NCBI RefSeq assembly: GCF_000213055.1 | Contig: NZ_CM001165.1 | Span: 5,726,945 to 5,790,944, forward strand | Source: Streptomyces sp. Tu6071 | GTDB taxonomy: Bacteria; Actinomycetota; Actinomycetes; Streptomycetales; Streptomycetaceae | Direction of reading: 5' to 3' | DNA length: 64,000 nt | Shown here: one piece after another, positions 32,666 through 40,921 of the stretch | How positions within the stretch are numbered: position 1 is the stretch's first letter | How the letters are laid out: every line of letters starts with the position of its first letter | The notes under the pieces: generated by a model | Told to the model about the DNA's origin: nothing | Databases searched by the model: none | Seen by the model: only the letters and a program-made list of their open reading frames with translations | Translations under genes and position numbers: made by a program

Positions 32666-33405
32666 ACGCCGCACCCGCAGACCAGGTCCGCCTGCTCGAC
32701 CTCCAGGCCCTCGACACCCGTCTCGGCCAGCTCGCGCACCGCAAGGAGTCGCTGCCCGAGCACGCCGAACTGACCGGTCTGGGCAAGGACGCCACCGGGC
32801 TGCGCGACCTGCTCGTCGCGGCCCGCGCCGAGGAGGGCGACACCGCCCGCGAGCAGACCAAGGCCGAGCAGGACGTCGACCAGGTCCGCACCCGGGCGAC
32901 CCGCGACCAGCAGCGCCTCGACTCGGGCGCGGTCACCTCGCCGAAGGACCTGGAGAACCTCCAGCGCGAGATCGCCTCGCTCGCCAAGCGCCAGGGCGAC
33001 CTGGAGGACGTGGTCCTGGAGATCATGGAGCGCCGCGAGTCCGCGCAGTCGCGCGTGGCCGAGCTGACCGAGCGCCTCGGCTCCGTCGAGACCCGTGTCG
33101 CCGAGGTCACCGAGCGCCGCGACGCCGCCGCCTCCGAGATCGACGCCGAGACGGCGACCGTCGCCAAGGAGCGCGCGGTCGTCGCGGGCTCCGTCCCCGA
33201 CAGCCTCCTCGCCCTCTACGAGAAGCTGCGCGCCCAGCGCGGCGGCGTCGGCGCGGCGCGTCTCCACCAGCGCCGCTGCGAGGGCTGCCGACTGGAGCTG
33301 AACATCACCGAGGCGAACGAGGTCAAGGCCGCCAAGCCCGACGCCGTCGTCCGCTGCGAGAACTGCGGGCGCATCCTGGTCCGCACCTCCGAATCGGGCC
33401 TGTGA
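32662..33405 (+). CDS. Coiled-coil zinc-ribbon protein (zf-RING_7/DUF164), CTG start
   Basis: A 247-residue protein: a long antiparallel coiled coil (about residues 10-185), then a C4 zinc ribbon CEGC...CENC near the C-terminus. The family is widespread; members are proposed to bind nucleic acid or act as adaptors. The only start that keeps the conserved N-terminus (NAAPADQVRLLDLQALDTRL) is CTG 32662, seven bases after AGGAG and overlapping the NIF3 TGA as CTGA. No ATG, GTG or TTG occurs nearby downstream. It is followed by the phosphatase with a GTGA overlap. Confidence 0.85.
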   Translation: MNAAPADQVRLLDLQALDTRLGQLAHRKESLPEHAELTGLGKDATGLRDLLVAARAEEGDTAREQTKAEQDVDQVRTRATRDQQRLDSGAVTSPKDLENLQREIASLAKRQGDLEDVVLEIMERRESAQSRVAELTERLGSVETRVAEVTERRDAAASEIDAETATVAKERAVVAGSVPDSLLALYEKLRAQRGGVGAARLHQRRCEGCRLELNITEANEVKAAKPDAVVRCENCGRILVRTSESGL

Positions 33406-34079
33406 GCGCGGGGGGCGCGGCCTCCGGCGACCGTACGGCCACCGCGTCCCCGCCCCCCGACCTCGGGCCGCCCACGACCTTCGTCCTGCTCCGCCACGGC
33501 GCGACGGCGCTCACCGCGCACGGCCGCTTCTCCGGCAGCGGCGCACGCGAGGACCCGCCGCTCGCGGAGGCGGGCCGGGCACAGGCGGCGGCGGTCGCGA
33601 CGTACCTGCGCGGCACGCCGGTGGACGCCGTCGTCTCCTCGCCCCTGCGCCGCTGCCGCGAGACGGCGGCGGCGCTCGGGCTGCCGTACGCGGTCGACGC
33701 GGACCTGCGCGAGACCGACTTCGGTACGTGGGAGGGCCTGACCTTCACCGAGGCCCGCGCCCAGGACCCCGACGCCTTCGCCGCCTGGCTCGCCGGCCCA
33801 GGGGCGGCCCCTCCGGGCGGCGAGAGCTTCGCGGACGTCGCGGTCCGCGTCGCGGCGGCCCGCGACCGGCTCCTCGCCGCGCACCGGGGCCGCACCGTGC
33901 TGCTCGTCTCGCACGTGACCCCGCTCAAGACACTGCTGCGCCTCGCGCTCGGCGCCCCGCACACGGCACTCTTCCGCATGGACCTCGCCCCGGCCTCGCT
34001 CTCGGCGCTGGCGGTGTGGGGCGACGGCAACACGACGGTGCGGTACCTGAACACCACGGCGCACCTCCCGCCGGGCTGA
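33402..34079 (+). CDS. Histidine phosphatase (lacks usual RNase H half)
   Basis: A 225-residue histidine phosphatase: catalytic LLRHGAT near residue 30, an SSPLRRCRETA arginine motif, FGTWEGLTF, and LLVSHVTPLK with the second histidine. It resembles the CobC/acid phosphatase half of the bifunctional RNase HI/acid phosphatase found at this locus in S. coelicolor and mycobacteria (Rv2228c), but the N-terminal RNase HI domain is missing; only a 25-residue Ala/Thr/Pro leader remains. GTG 33402 overlaps the zinc-ribbon stop. Substrate may be alpha-ribazole phosphate or another phosphomonoester. Confidence 0.87.
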   Translation: MSAGGAASGDRTATASPPPDLGPPTTFVLLRHGATALTAHGRFSGSGAREDPPLAEAGRAQAAAVATYLRGTPVDAVVSSPLRRCRETAAALGLPYAVDADLRETDFGTWEGLTFTEARAQDPDAFAAWLAGPGAAPPGGESFADVAVRVAAARDRLLAAHRGRTVLLVSHVTPLKTLLRLALGAPHTALFRMDLAPASLSALAVWGDGNTTVRYLNTTAHLPPG

Positions 34080-34478
34080 GTGCCGGGGGAGGGGCGCCGG
34101 GAAGCGGTTTGCGGGGGACTCCCTGGGGACTCCCTGGGGACTTTCGGGGCGGCGCCGGGCCTCGCGCGGCTGTTGGACGCCCCGGTGGCCGGGCGCGGCG
34201 TCGTGCTTTCGTGGGCCGGGGAGCGAGGGCGTACGGGCCGTGGTCTCTTACGCCGACGGCCTGGGCACCCGCCGTGAGTTCGGCCGGGCAGCCCCCGCCG
34301 GTGGAGCGCGCCATGTGCGAGCGCCCGGCGGACTCGCCGCGTGCCCGAGCGGATTCGGCGCGGCACGCATCGGCGCCTCACGGGCCGTAGCGCACGCCGC
34401 TTGGCCAGGCCGGGACAGAACGCTCCCGCCCCGCCGGTCGCTTCCGCCCCCGCGGCTCGCTTCCGTCCCCCTCCCGCC
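34080..34478. other. Spacer with short tandem repeat, no gene
   Basis: About 400 bases between convergent genes. An 11-base unit GGGGACTCCCT is repeated at about 34113-34143 (two full copies and a partial). The remainder shows no coding bias consistent over more than a short stretch, and no RNA fold I recognise. Confidence 0.45.
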
Positions 34479-35135
34479 TCAGCGCAGCGTCGCCGCCTCG
34501 CGGGCCAGCGCCTCGACCCGGTCCCAGTCCTTCGCCTTCACCGCGTCGGCGGGGAGCATCCACGAGCCCCCCACGCAGCCGACGTTGGGCAGCGCGAGGT
34601 AGTCGGGCGCGTTCTTCGGGCTCACGCCCCCGGTCGGGCAGAACCGCGCCTGCGGCAGCGGGCTCGCGAGGGACTTGAGGTACGGGGCGCCGCCCGCCGC
34701 CTGCGCCGGGAAGAACTTCATCTCGCGCACGCCCGCCTCAAGGAGGGCCACGACCTCCGACGTCGTCGAGACGCCGGGCAGGAAGGGCACCCCGGAGGAC
34801 TTCATCGCGGCGAGCAGCGCGGGCGTCCACCCCGGGCTGACGAGGAACCGCGCCCCCGCCCGTACCGCCGCGTCCACGTTCGCCGCCGAGATGACCGTCC
34901 CCGCGCCCACGACCGCGTCGGGCACCTCGGCCGCTATCGCCGCCATCGCGTCGAGCGCGACGGGCGTCCGCAGCGTCACCTCGATCGCGGGCAGCCCCCC
35001 GGCCACGAGGGCGCGCGCGAGCGGAACGGCGTCGGCGAGGTCGTCGATCACGACGACGGGGAGCACGGGGGCGAGGTCGAGCACGGAGGCGGGGGCCTCG
35101 GAAGCGGCCTGGGCGGGGACGGGCGAGTCTGTCAT
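34479..35135 (-). CDS. eda: KDPG/KHG aldolase
   Basis: A 218-residue class I aldolase that splits 2-keto-3-deoxy-6-phosphogluconate (or 4-hydroxy-2-oxoglutarate) into pyruvate and an aldehyde. The catalytic Glu in AIEVTLRT, the Schiff-base Lys in REMKFFPAQ and the phosphate-binding CPTGG and GGSWM segments are all present. Start ATG 35135; upstream in-frame sequence is Arg-rich and unlikely to be coding. No 6-phosphogluconate dehydratase (edd) gene is nearby, so it may serve another 2-keto-3-deoxy acid pathway. Confidence 0.92.
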   Translation of the reverse strand: MTDSPVPAQAASEAPASVLDLAPVLPVVVIDDLADAVPLARALVAGGLPAIEVTLRTPVALDAMAAIAAEVPDAVVGAGTVISAANVDAAVRAGARFLVSPGWTPALLAAMKSSGVPFLPGVSTTSEVVALLEAGVREMKFFPAQAAGGAPYLKSLASPLPQARFCPTGGVSPKNAPDYLALPNVGCVGGSWMLPADAVKAKDWDRVEALAREAATLR

Positions 35136-35213
35136 GCGGTCATCGTGCCTCGCGCGGCGCACCCTGCGCAAAGCGCGTTGCGCAGGGCGCAACGACCTCA
35201 CCTGTCGGGCGGC

Positions 35214-36014
35214 TCAGTGCACGTCCGTGACCACGACGTCGAGCGCCCACGGCTTCCCCCTGCCGCCGGGCCCCGCCGTCTCCACCGTGTGCCCCAGGTC
35301 CCGCAGCGCGGCGACGAGTTCGGCGGGCGAGGCGGCCCGTACGTCGTGCGCGAGCAGGTCCCGTACGAGCCGCCCCTTCGTCGCCTTGTTGAAGTGGCTC
35401 ACGACCGAGCGCTTCTCGACCCCGCCGACCATCCGCGCGTGCAGCACCCGCACGGTCACGGTGCGCTCGGCGAGCGCGCCCTTCGGCTTCCACGCGGCGG
35501 CATAGGCGGCCGAGCGCAGGTCGAGGACGGGCCCCTCGCCCGCCGCCTCCGGCAGCACCTCGGCCATGAAGGGCCGCCAGTACGCGCCGAGCGCCCCGAG
35601 ACCGGGGAGCTTCACGCCCATCGCGCAGCGGTAGGAGGGGATGCGGTCCGCCGTGCCGAGCGCGCCCCAGAGGCCCGAGAAGACGAGCAGCGAGCGCGCG
35701 GCCCGGTCGCGTGCGGCGGCGTCGAGCGTGGCGAGGCCGAGCGCGTCGTAGAGGACGCCGGTGTAGATCTCCCCGGCGGGCCGCGCCCCCGCCTCGTACA
35801 GCGCCGCGTTCTTCGCGACCTCGCCGCGCAGCCCCTCGCTGAGCCCGAGCACCTCGCGCGCCTTCTCCTCGTCGCCCGCGCACAGCGTGACGAGTTCGTC
35901 GAGCACCCGCTCCCGCGCGGCCGTGAGCCCCGGCAGCGCAAGACCGCCGAGCGCGAGCGGGGACCCCTCGCCCCCGGCGGCCTTCCCCTCGGACGGCGGC
36001 AGCAGTACCAGCAC
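35214..36014 (-). CDS. yaaA: YaaA-family peroxide stress protein
   Basis: A 266-residue YaaA (DUF328/UPF0246) protein. In E. coli YaaA lowers free intracellular iron during peroxide stress and has a DNA-binding fold. Conserved blocks are MLVLLPPSEGKAAGGEG, SLLVFSGLWGALGTADRIPSYRC, YWRPFMAEVLP, VSHFNKATKGRLVRDLL. Start GTG 36014 behind a GAGGAGAG site. It lies 78 bases upstream of the KDPG aldolase gene on the same strand. Regulation by a peroxide sensor is not visible. Confidence 0.9.
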   Translation of the reverse strand: MLVLLPPSEGKAAGGEGSPLALGGLALPGLTAARERVLDELVTLCAGDEEKAREVLGLSEGLRGEVAKNAALYEAGARPAGEIYTGVLYDALGLATLDAAARDRAARSLLVFSGLWGALGTADRIPSYRCAMGVKLPGLGALGAYWRPFMAEVLPEAAGEGPVLDLRSAAYAAAWKPKGALAERTVTVRVLHARMVGGVEKRSVVSHFNKATKGRLVRDLLAHDVRAASPAELVAALRDLGHTVETAGPGGRGKPWALDVVVTDVH

Positions 36015-36331
36015 GGTGTCTCTCCTCGCTCACGAACGCGCGGGGCGACCGGAAACGGGCCCCGGACCAGGGTAATCGCGACCGGGGCCGCGATGGCTAA
36101 CGCCAGAAGCCTTGACGACCGACGCCGTTGGCCCGTCCCCGCCCGCCCGATCGCGCTCCTCGCGGCGCACGCTTTCGGCGCCGGGCGCGTACCCGCCTCC
36201 TCGCCCTGTCGTGCGGCCGAGGGGACGGCCCGTACCGCCCCCCGCCGCTGCTGAGACTGGACGCCGCTTCCCCTCGCACGCCGACCTGGACGGCGCCTGG
36301 GAGCGCGGCGCGCCGGCCCTCGCCCGCCCGG
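36015..36331. promoter_or_regulatory. Divergent spacer before rnpB
   Basis: About 320 bases between yaaA (minus) and the RNase P RNA gene (plus). No coding signal. It should hold the yaaA promoter and the upstream part of the rnpB promoter; only the rnpB -10 element is evident. Confidence 0.45.
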
Positions 36332-36337
36332 TACCAT
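36332..36337 (+). promoter_or_regulatory. -10 element of rnpB
   Basis: TACCAT located seven bases before the first base of RNase P RNA helix P1 (36345), the right distance for transcription to start at the mature 5' end. The -35 region is poor. Confidence 0.55.
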
Positions 36338-36344
36338 GACCGCA

Positions 36345-36755
36345 CGGCAGACGAGCCGGGCGGACGGCCGCGTGGGCCCCTTCGGGGACCCCCGAGGAAC
36401 GTCCGGGCTCCACAGGGCAGGGTGATGGCCAACAGCCACCCGGGGTGACCCGCGGGACAGTGCCACAGAAAACAGACCGCCGGAGGCTTCGGCCCCCGGT
36501 AAGGGTGAAACGGTGGTGTAAGAGACCACCAGTGCCCGAGGCGACTCGGGCAGCTAGGTAAACCCCACCCGGAGCAAGGTCAAAAGGGAACACCCCGGTG
36601 TTCCTGCGCGGACGTTCGAGGGCTGCCCGCCCGAGTCCGCGGGTAGACCGCACGAGGCCGGTGGCAACACCGGCCCTAGATGGATGGCCGTCGCCTCGGC
36701 ACGCCGCAAGGCCCCCGAGGAACAGAACCCGGCGTACAGCCCGACTCGTCTGCCG
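36345..36755 (+). ncRNA. rnpB: RNase P RNA (class A)
   Basis: The catalytic RNA of RNase P, which trims tRNA 5' ends. The terminal helix P1 is formed by CGGCAGACGAG at the 5' end and CTCGTCTGCCG at the 3' end, which fixes both boundaries (411 nt). Conserved core sequences are present: GAGGAACGTCCGGGCTCC, ACAGGGCAGGGTGATGGC and the AACGGCC-like segment, GGACAGTGCCACAGAAAAC, GGTAAGGGTGAAACGGTG, GGTAAACCCCACCC, AGATGGATGG and ACAGAACCCGGCGTACAG. Bacterial class A type with a GC-rich actinobacterial P12 and P17-like arms. Confidence 0.97.
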
Positions 36756-37192
36756 CCCTCCGGGCTCCGCCCGAAAGGGCCCGGGCGGCTCCCCCTCTTG
36801 GAGAGGCTTCGCGGCCCCACTGCGCCACCGGCCGAATCCGTCAGCAGGATGCGGCGCTTGTCCGCCGGGTCGGCCCCCTCGGGGGAGGGCGTATCACGGG
36901 GTCTGACCGCCGCCGGGAGCGGACGGCGGCCCCGTGGCCGTCTTGAATCCGCTCAGGCGGAGGACCGGTGAGGCGGGCTCGTCCTCGGGCGTCACCCCGC
37001 GAGCCCGGACTCCCGCAGCCGCCACGTGGTCATCGCGGGCACCCTGCCGGGAAGGCCCGCAAGGCCCGCACGGCCCGCTCGGAACGTGACGCCGCGTTCG
37101 TCGCGGCCGAGGGGGTGAAGGCCCGGCCCTGTTCCGCGAGTTGCGGGAGACCTCGGCTTCCCGCCGGTCCTGTGCGGGCAGGCGGTGTGCGT
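36756..37192. other. Spacer after rnpB, no gene supported
   Basis: About 440 bases. A hairpin around GGGCTCCGCCCGAAAGGGCCC just after rnpB (36760-36785) may terminate it. The remainder has no consistent coding bias on either strand and no tRNA-like fold. Confidence 0.45.
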
Positions 37193-38056
37193 TCAGGTGC
37201 TCTCCCCGGCCGCCTCCTCTCCCGTCGCGTCCTCCGCGCCCGGGAGCGCCACCGCGCGGACGAAGGTGTCGGTGAAGATCTCGATGGCCTCCTCGGGGGT
37301 GGGGAGGTTCTCCGCGCCCGGGATGGCGGGGGCCGCCGGGCGGAGGAGGAAGTGGGAGAAGAGGGGGCCCGTGAGCTGCTGGAGCAGGAGGAAGAGGGGG
37401 AGATCCCGGATGCGTCCCGCGGCGGCCTCCTCGCTGAGCCAGCGACCGCTCGCGCCGAGGATGCGCGGGAACATGCGCCCGTACATCGCCTGGACGGCGG
37501 GGTCGGTGGGGCGGGCGAAGGCGTCGGCGATGATCGCGGGCAGGACGCGCGGCTCGTTGTCGAAGGCGTTGACCATCGCGCGGTAGATCGCGCGGACCGT
37601 GTCCCGGAGGCCCTGGCGCGGGCCCGCGAGCAGCGCTTCGACGTCGAGTATCGGGCTGTAGCGCTCGTAGACCTCGTAGAGGAGCTCGTCCCGCCCGCCG
37701 AAGGCCGCGTACAGGCTGTGGACGGAGCACTCGGCGCGTTCGGCGACCCGCTCCAGTGTGGTCGCGGCGAGGCCCTCGGCGCTGATCAGCTCGGCCGCCG
37801 CCGTGGCCGCGCGGACCCGGACCGGCTCCTGGCCGCCGGGGTCGACGCCCGCGGCGCGCACCGCCTCGTCGAGGGTGCGGCGGGTGCCGCCGAGGCGGCG
37901 CATGAGGGTGCTGCGCGAGATGCCGGCCGCCTCGGCCACGGCGAGCAGGGGCACTTCGGCCACGGGGACGCCGCGATCCGCGGCGGTGTGCAGAGCGGCC
38001 CGCACGATCTCTTCGAGAGGGGAACGCGCGGGGACGGAATCGCTGAGGTTTGACAC
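37193..38056 (-). CDS. TetR-type regulator with tandem helix-turn-helix regions
   Basis: A 287-residue regulator. It has two TetR-like DNA-binding segments in a row: residues about 14-65 (VAEVPLLAVAEAAGISRSTLMRRLGGTRRTL) and about 80-130 (LAATTLERVAERAECSVHSLYAAFGGRDELL), followed by one TetR-type C-terminal domain. Most TetR proteins carry one such region. GTG 38056 is the start; the promoter of the divergent transporter gene overlaps it, so this protein is probably the repressor of that gene and of itself. The effector is unknown. Confidence 0.82.
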   Translation of the reverse strand: MSNLSDSVPARSPLEEIVRAALHTAADRGVPVAEVPLLAVAEAAGISRSTLMRRLGGTRRTLDEAVRAAGVDPGGQEPVRVRAATAAAELISAEGLAATTLERVAERAECSVHSLYAAFGGRDELLYEVYERYSPILDVEALLAGPRQGLRDTVRAIYRAMVNAFDNEPRVLPAIIADAFARPTDPAVQAMYGRMFPRILGASGRWLSEEAAAGRIRDLPLFLLLQQLTGPLFSHFLLRPAAPAIPGAENLPTPEEAIEIFTDTFVRAVALPGAEDATGEEAAGEST

Positions 38057-38078
38057 AGGGATAAGGGTACTCTGTAAT
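38050..38078 (+). promoter_or_regulatory. Promoter for the ABC-2-like membrane protein
   Basis: TTGACA (38050-38055), 17 bases, TGTAAT (38073-38078): a close match to the housekeeping sigma consensus. A TGACAC/GTGTCA inverted repeat (38051-38056 and 38082-38087) and an inner ACAG/CTGT pair surround it, a possible operator for the divergent TetR-type gene. Confidence 0.6.
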
Positions 38079-38246
38079 CGGGTGTCAGGGGGTGGTGCGG
38101 CGGCGTCGCCGTCCCGTGTCGCCCCTGTTCTCCCCTGCCCGCCGGTCTCGTTCCGCCGGTCTCGTCCGTCCTTAGCTCGTGCGCATTCTGTCCCTTCCTT
38201 CCCACACCGTCCCGACCGGCGTGCCCGGCGGGCGGGAGGAGTCGTC

Positions 38247-39302
38247 ATGACCGATCAGCCCGCCTCCGCCGCAGGGACCGCGCCCGGGGGAGGCCCGCCC
38301 GCGCGGCCCTCCGGCACGGTCCGCAAGCTCACGGTGGTCCTGCTCGGCCTGACCGCCGTGGTCACGCTCATGCTCTGCGCCTTCGCGCTGCCCAGCGTGC
38401 ACGGCGGCCCGCACGAGGTCCCGATCGGCGTCAGCGGTCCGCACGCGGCGACCGAGGCCCTCGCCCGGAAGCTCCCCTCCGACGAGTGGAAGGTCACGGT
38501 CTACGCGGACAAGGCGGCCCTCACCGCCGACATCGAGGACGGCGACGTCTCCGGCGGCCTCGTCCTCGCCGCTGACGGGCCCGGGATATACACCGCGACC
38601 GCGGGCGCCCCGATGGCGACCAACGCGCTCACCGCGCTGGGCAACGGGCTGGCGGCCGAGCAGCACGCCAAGGCCACCGTCCACGAACTCGTCCCCTTCA
38701 CCGCCGACGACCCGCGCGGCTCCGGGTTCTCCGCCGCCGCGCTGCCGATGATCTTCGGCGGGATGTTCCCCGCGATCATCCTCACCCGCCTCTTCCCCGG
38801 CCACGCCGGGCTGCGCGTCCGCCTCACCGGGGCCGTGCTCTTCTCGCTCCTCGCCGGTTTCGCCGTCACCGCGCTGCTCCAGTACGGGACGGGCTCGCTC
38901 GACGGCTCGTACGCCCTCACCTCGCTCGGCATGAGCCTCGGCATGGCGGCGCTCTCGCTCACCTTCATCGGCCTGGAGGCGCTCGTCGGCTTCGGGGGTC
39001 TCGGCGCGGGGGCGGCCCTCATGATGTTCCTCGGCAACCCGCTCTCCGGTCTCCAGACGGGCCCGCGCTGGCTGCCCGACGGCTGGTCCACCTTCGGGCA
39101 GTTGCTCCCGCCCGGCGCCTCCGGGAGCCTGCTGCGCGCCAACGGCTTCTTCGACGGCGCCCACGCGGCCGGTCCCCTCGCGGTGCTCGGGGCCTGGGTC
39201 CTCCTCGGTGTCGTCCTCCTCCTCGCGGCCGACCGGCGCGCACGGGGCGCGAGCCGCGCGGGCGCGCGGGAGCGGGCGACGCGGGTACCGGCGGCTGTCT
39301 GA
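38247..39302 (+). CDS. ABC-2/DUF3533-like membrane protein
   Basis: A 351-residue membrane protein with one N-terminal helix (LTVVLLGLTAVVTLMLCAFAL), an extracytoplasmic domain of about 130 residues (PIGVSGPHAATEALARKL; a YhgE/Pip-like start), and five to six C-terminal helices. The layout matches ABC-2-type/DUF3533 permeases without an ATPase. Such proteins are often drug-responsive and paired with TetR regulators, as here. ATG 38247 after GGGAGGAG; a near-consensus promoter lies about 160 bases upstream. Substrate unknown. Confidence 0.82.
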   Translation: MTDQPASAAGTAPGGGPPARPSGTVRKLTVVLLGLTAVVTLMLCAFALPSVHGGPHEVPIGVSGPHAATEALARKLPSDEWKVTVYADKAALTADIEDGDVSGGLVLAADGPGIYTATAGAPMATNALTALGNGLAAEQHAKATVHELVPFTADDPRGSGFSAAALPMIFGGMFPAIILTRLFPGHAGLRVRLTGAVLFSLLAGFAVTALLQYGTGSLDGSYALTSLGMSLGMAALSLTFIGLEALVGFGGLGAGAALMMFLGNPLSGLQTGPRWLPDGWSTFGQLLPPGASGSLLRANGFFDGAHAAGPLAVLGAWVLLGVVLLLAADRRARGASRAGARERATRVPAAV

Positions 39303-39411
39303 GAGCCCTCCCGGGCCGCCGCCCGGAAGGGGCCGAGGTGATCCTCCTCGCGGGCCGCTGTCCGGGAGGACGGGGGAGCGGGGCGGGCGCGAGGGGCACG
39401 CCCGCCCGCGC

Positions 39412-39498
39412 ACCGCCTCGGCGCGAGCGCCGGGGTGCTCCGTACCCCTCACCGCCTCAACGCGAGCGCCGGGGTGCTCCGCCCTCCTCACCGCCTCG
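39412..39498. repeat. 39-base tandem repeat
   Basis: Two full copies and a partial third of a 39-base unit beginning ACCGCCTC and containing GAGCGCCGGGGTGCTCCG, starting at 39412, 39451 and 39490. The third copy holds the stop codon of the minus-strand Lrp gene. Confidence 0.7.
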
Positions 39499-40489
39499 GT
39501 GCCGGTGCCGGTGCCACCAGTCGGCCCCGGTGCACCAGTGACGCCGCCTGCTTCAGCGTGCTCAGGCGCACGCTCACGCTGTAGCCCGTGATGCCGGGGA
39601 CACGTGCGAGGCTCCGGCTCAGGAAGTCGTAGAAGTCGGCGGCGTCGGTGCACATCGCGATGGCCATGAGGTTCTGCTCGCCGCTGGTCGCGGCGGCGAA
39701 GACGATCCGGGGCAGCGCGGCCACCGCCGTGCCGGTCTCGTCGAGCAGCGCGGGCGTCGTCCGCAGCCACAGGGCCGCGCTGAACGGGTAGCCGAGGCGT
39801 TCGGGGACGAGGTCCACGTCGTAGAAGAGCGTCCCGGCCCGTTCCAGGGTCTCGATACGGCGGGCGATGCGGCCCGGTGTCCAGCCGGTGCGCTCGGCGA
39901 GCGTGGCCTGACTGGCCCTGCCGTCCTCGGCGAGCACCGCGAGCAACGGCGCGTCCTCGGGGCGCGGCTCGACGGGCGGACCCACCGGCACCGGACGCGG
40001 GTGCCGTTCCCGGAGCCTGGCCACCGCCTCCTCGGGGAGCGAGGGCCCGAGATGGCCCCAGTCCGCGCCCGGCGGCGAGTAGGGGTGCAGCATCATGCGC
40101 GCGTCGACCCCGAGGACGCCGGGGAACCTGGCGAGCCGCCGCAGCACGTCGGAGACGCGTCCGTCGTGCGGAGTCTCCAGGGAGCAGACGATCTCCGAGC
40201 CGCCGAAGGTGATGTTCGCGAAGGAGACCTCGGGCAGCCGGGTCACCGCCTCGGCGAGCGCGTCGAGCCGGTCGGGCCGCAGCGAGATCCGTACGACGCT
40301 CGTCGCGAGGCCGTGCACCGCCGGGTTCACGAGCCCCACGACCCGTACCGTGCCAGCCCGGCGCATCGCCCGGAAGCGGCGCGCCACCGTCTGCTCGGAG
40401 GCTCCCACCACCTCGCCGACCAGCCGGAACGGCGCGCGAGGCGCCACGTGCAGGGCGTGGAGGATATGACTGTCCAGGGTGTCGGCCAT
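39488..40489 (-). CDS. Double Lrp/AsnC family regulator
   Basis: A 333-residue protein made of two complete Lrp/AsnC units: HTH (FRLVGEVVGASEQTVARRFRAMRRAG) plus RAM-like domain at 1-150, then a second HTH (ASQATLAERTGWTPGRIARRIETLERAG) plus RAM domain at 175-320. Such duplicated Lrp proteins are common in actinobacteria. Start ATG 40489. It is divergent from a DHA2 MFS exporter across 432 bases and probably regulates it in response to a small molecule. The C-terminus ends in a short Pro/Ala tail at the edge of a tandem repeat. Confidence 0.88.
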   Translation of the reverse strand: MADTLDSHILHALHVAPRAPFRLVGEVVGASEQTVARRFRAMRRAGTVRVVGLVNPAVHGLATSVVRISLRPDRLDALAEAVTRLPEVSFANITFGGSEIVCSLETPHDGRVSDVLRRLARFPGVLGVDARMMLHPYSPPGADWGHLGPSLPEEAVARLRERHPRPVPVGPPVEPRPEDAPLLAVLAEDGRASQATLAERTGWTPGRIARRIETLERAGTLFYDVDLVPERLGYPFSAALWLRTTPALLDETGTAVAALPRIVFAAATSGEQNLMAIAMCTDAADFYDFLSRSLARVPGITGYSVSVRLSTLKQAASLVHRGRLVAPAPAPRR

Positions 40490-40921
40490 GGAGAAAGCAT
40501 CGCACCGCCCGGCAGACTGTAGATGTTTCCGGCGCTTCATCCGCTCCGGCTTGGTGGAATTCGCAGTTCCGGCGGAGACTTCCGGAGGATTCGCGGACGG
40601 TTCACGGCGCGCTCCCGGGCCACCCAAAGCCACCGGCCGAGCCACCCGGCCGGAGCCACCCCGGCCCCGGCCACCCGGCTCACGCCACCCCGGCCCAGGC
40701 CCCGGAGCGCCGTCCGGCCCCGAGTGCGTACGTACCGCGTACGCGACGGGGACCCCAACCCGTCCCGCCGGCCGGCGAAGGCGCCGTCCGGCCCGCTCGT
40801 ACGCCCGGACGAACGGCCGCCATCGGCCGCCCGCCCGGCCCGTACGGCCGGACCTGCCGCACCGCCCACGACTCCGCCCGTCCCACGCGCCGGAACCTCC
40901 CGGCGCTTCGAAGGAGTTCCC
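40490..40921. promoter_or_regulatory. Divergent region between Lrp and MFS genes
   Basis: 432 bases. Near the Lrp start is GATG-N12-CATC (about 40522-40541), a loose palindrome of AsnC-box type. Bases 40615-40700 hold degenerate GCCACCCGGCC repeats. A partial palindrome around GCGTACGTACCGCGTACGC lies near 40725-40745. No consensus promoter found. Confidence 0.4.

Noticed and set aside
36894..37192. A gene between rnpB and the tandem-HTH regulator
   Set aside because: Open frames here are continuations or shadows of the regulator gene; composition is not coding-like and no start with a ribosome site is seen.
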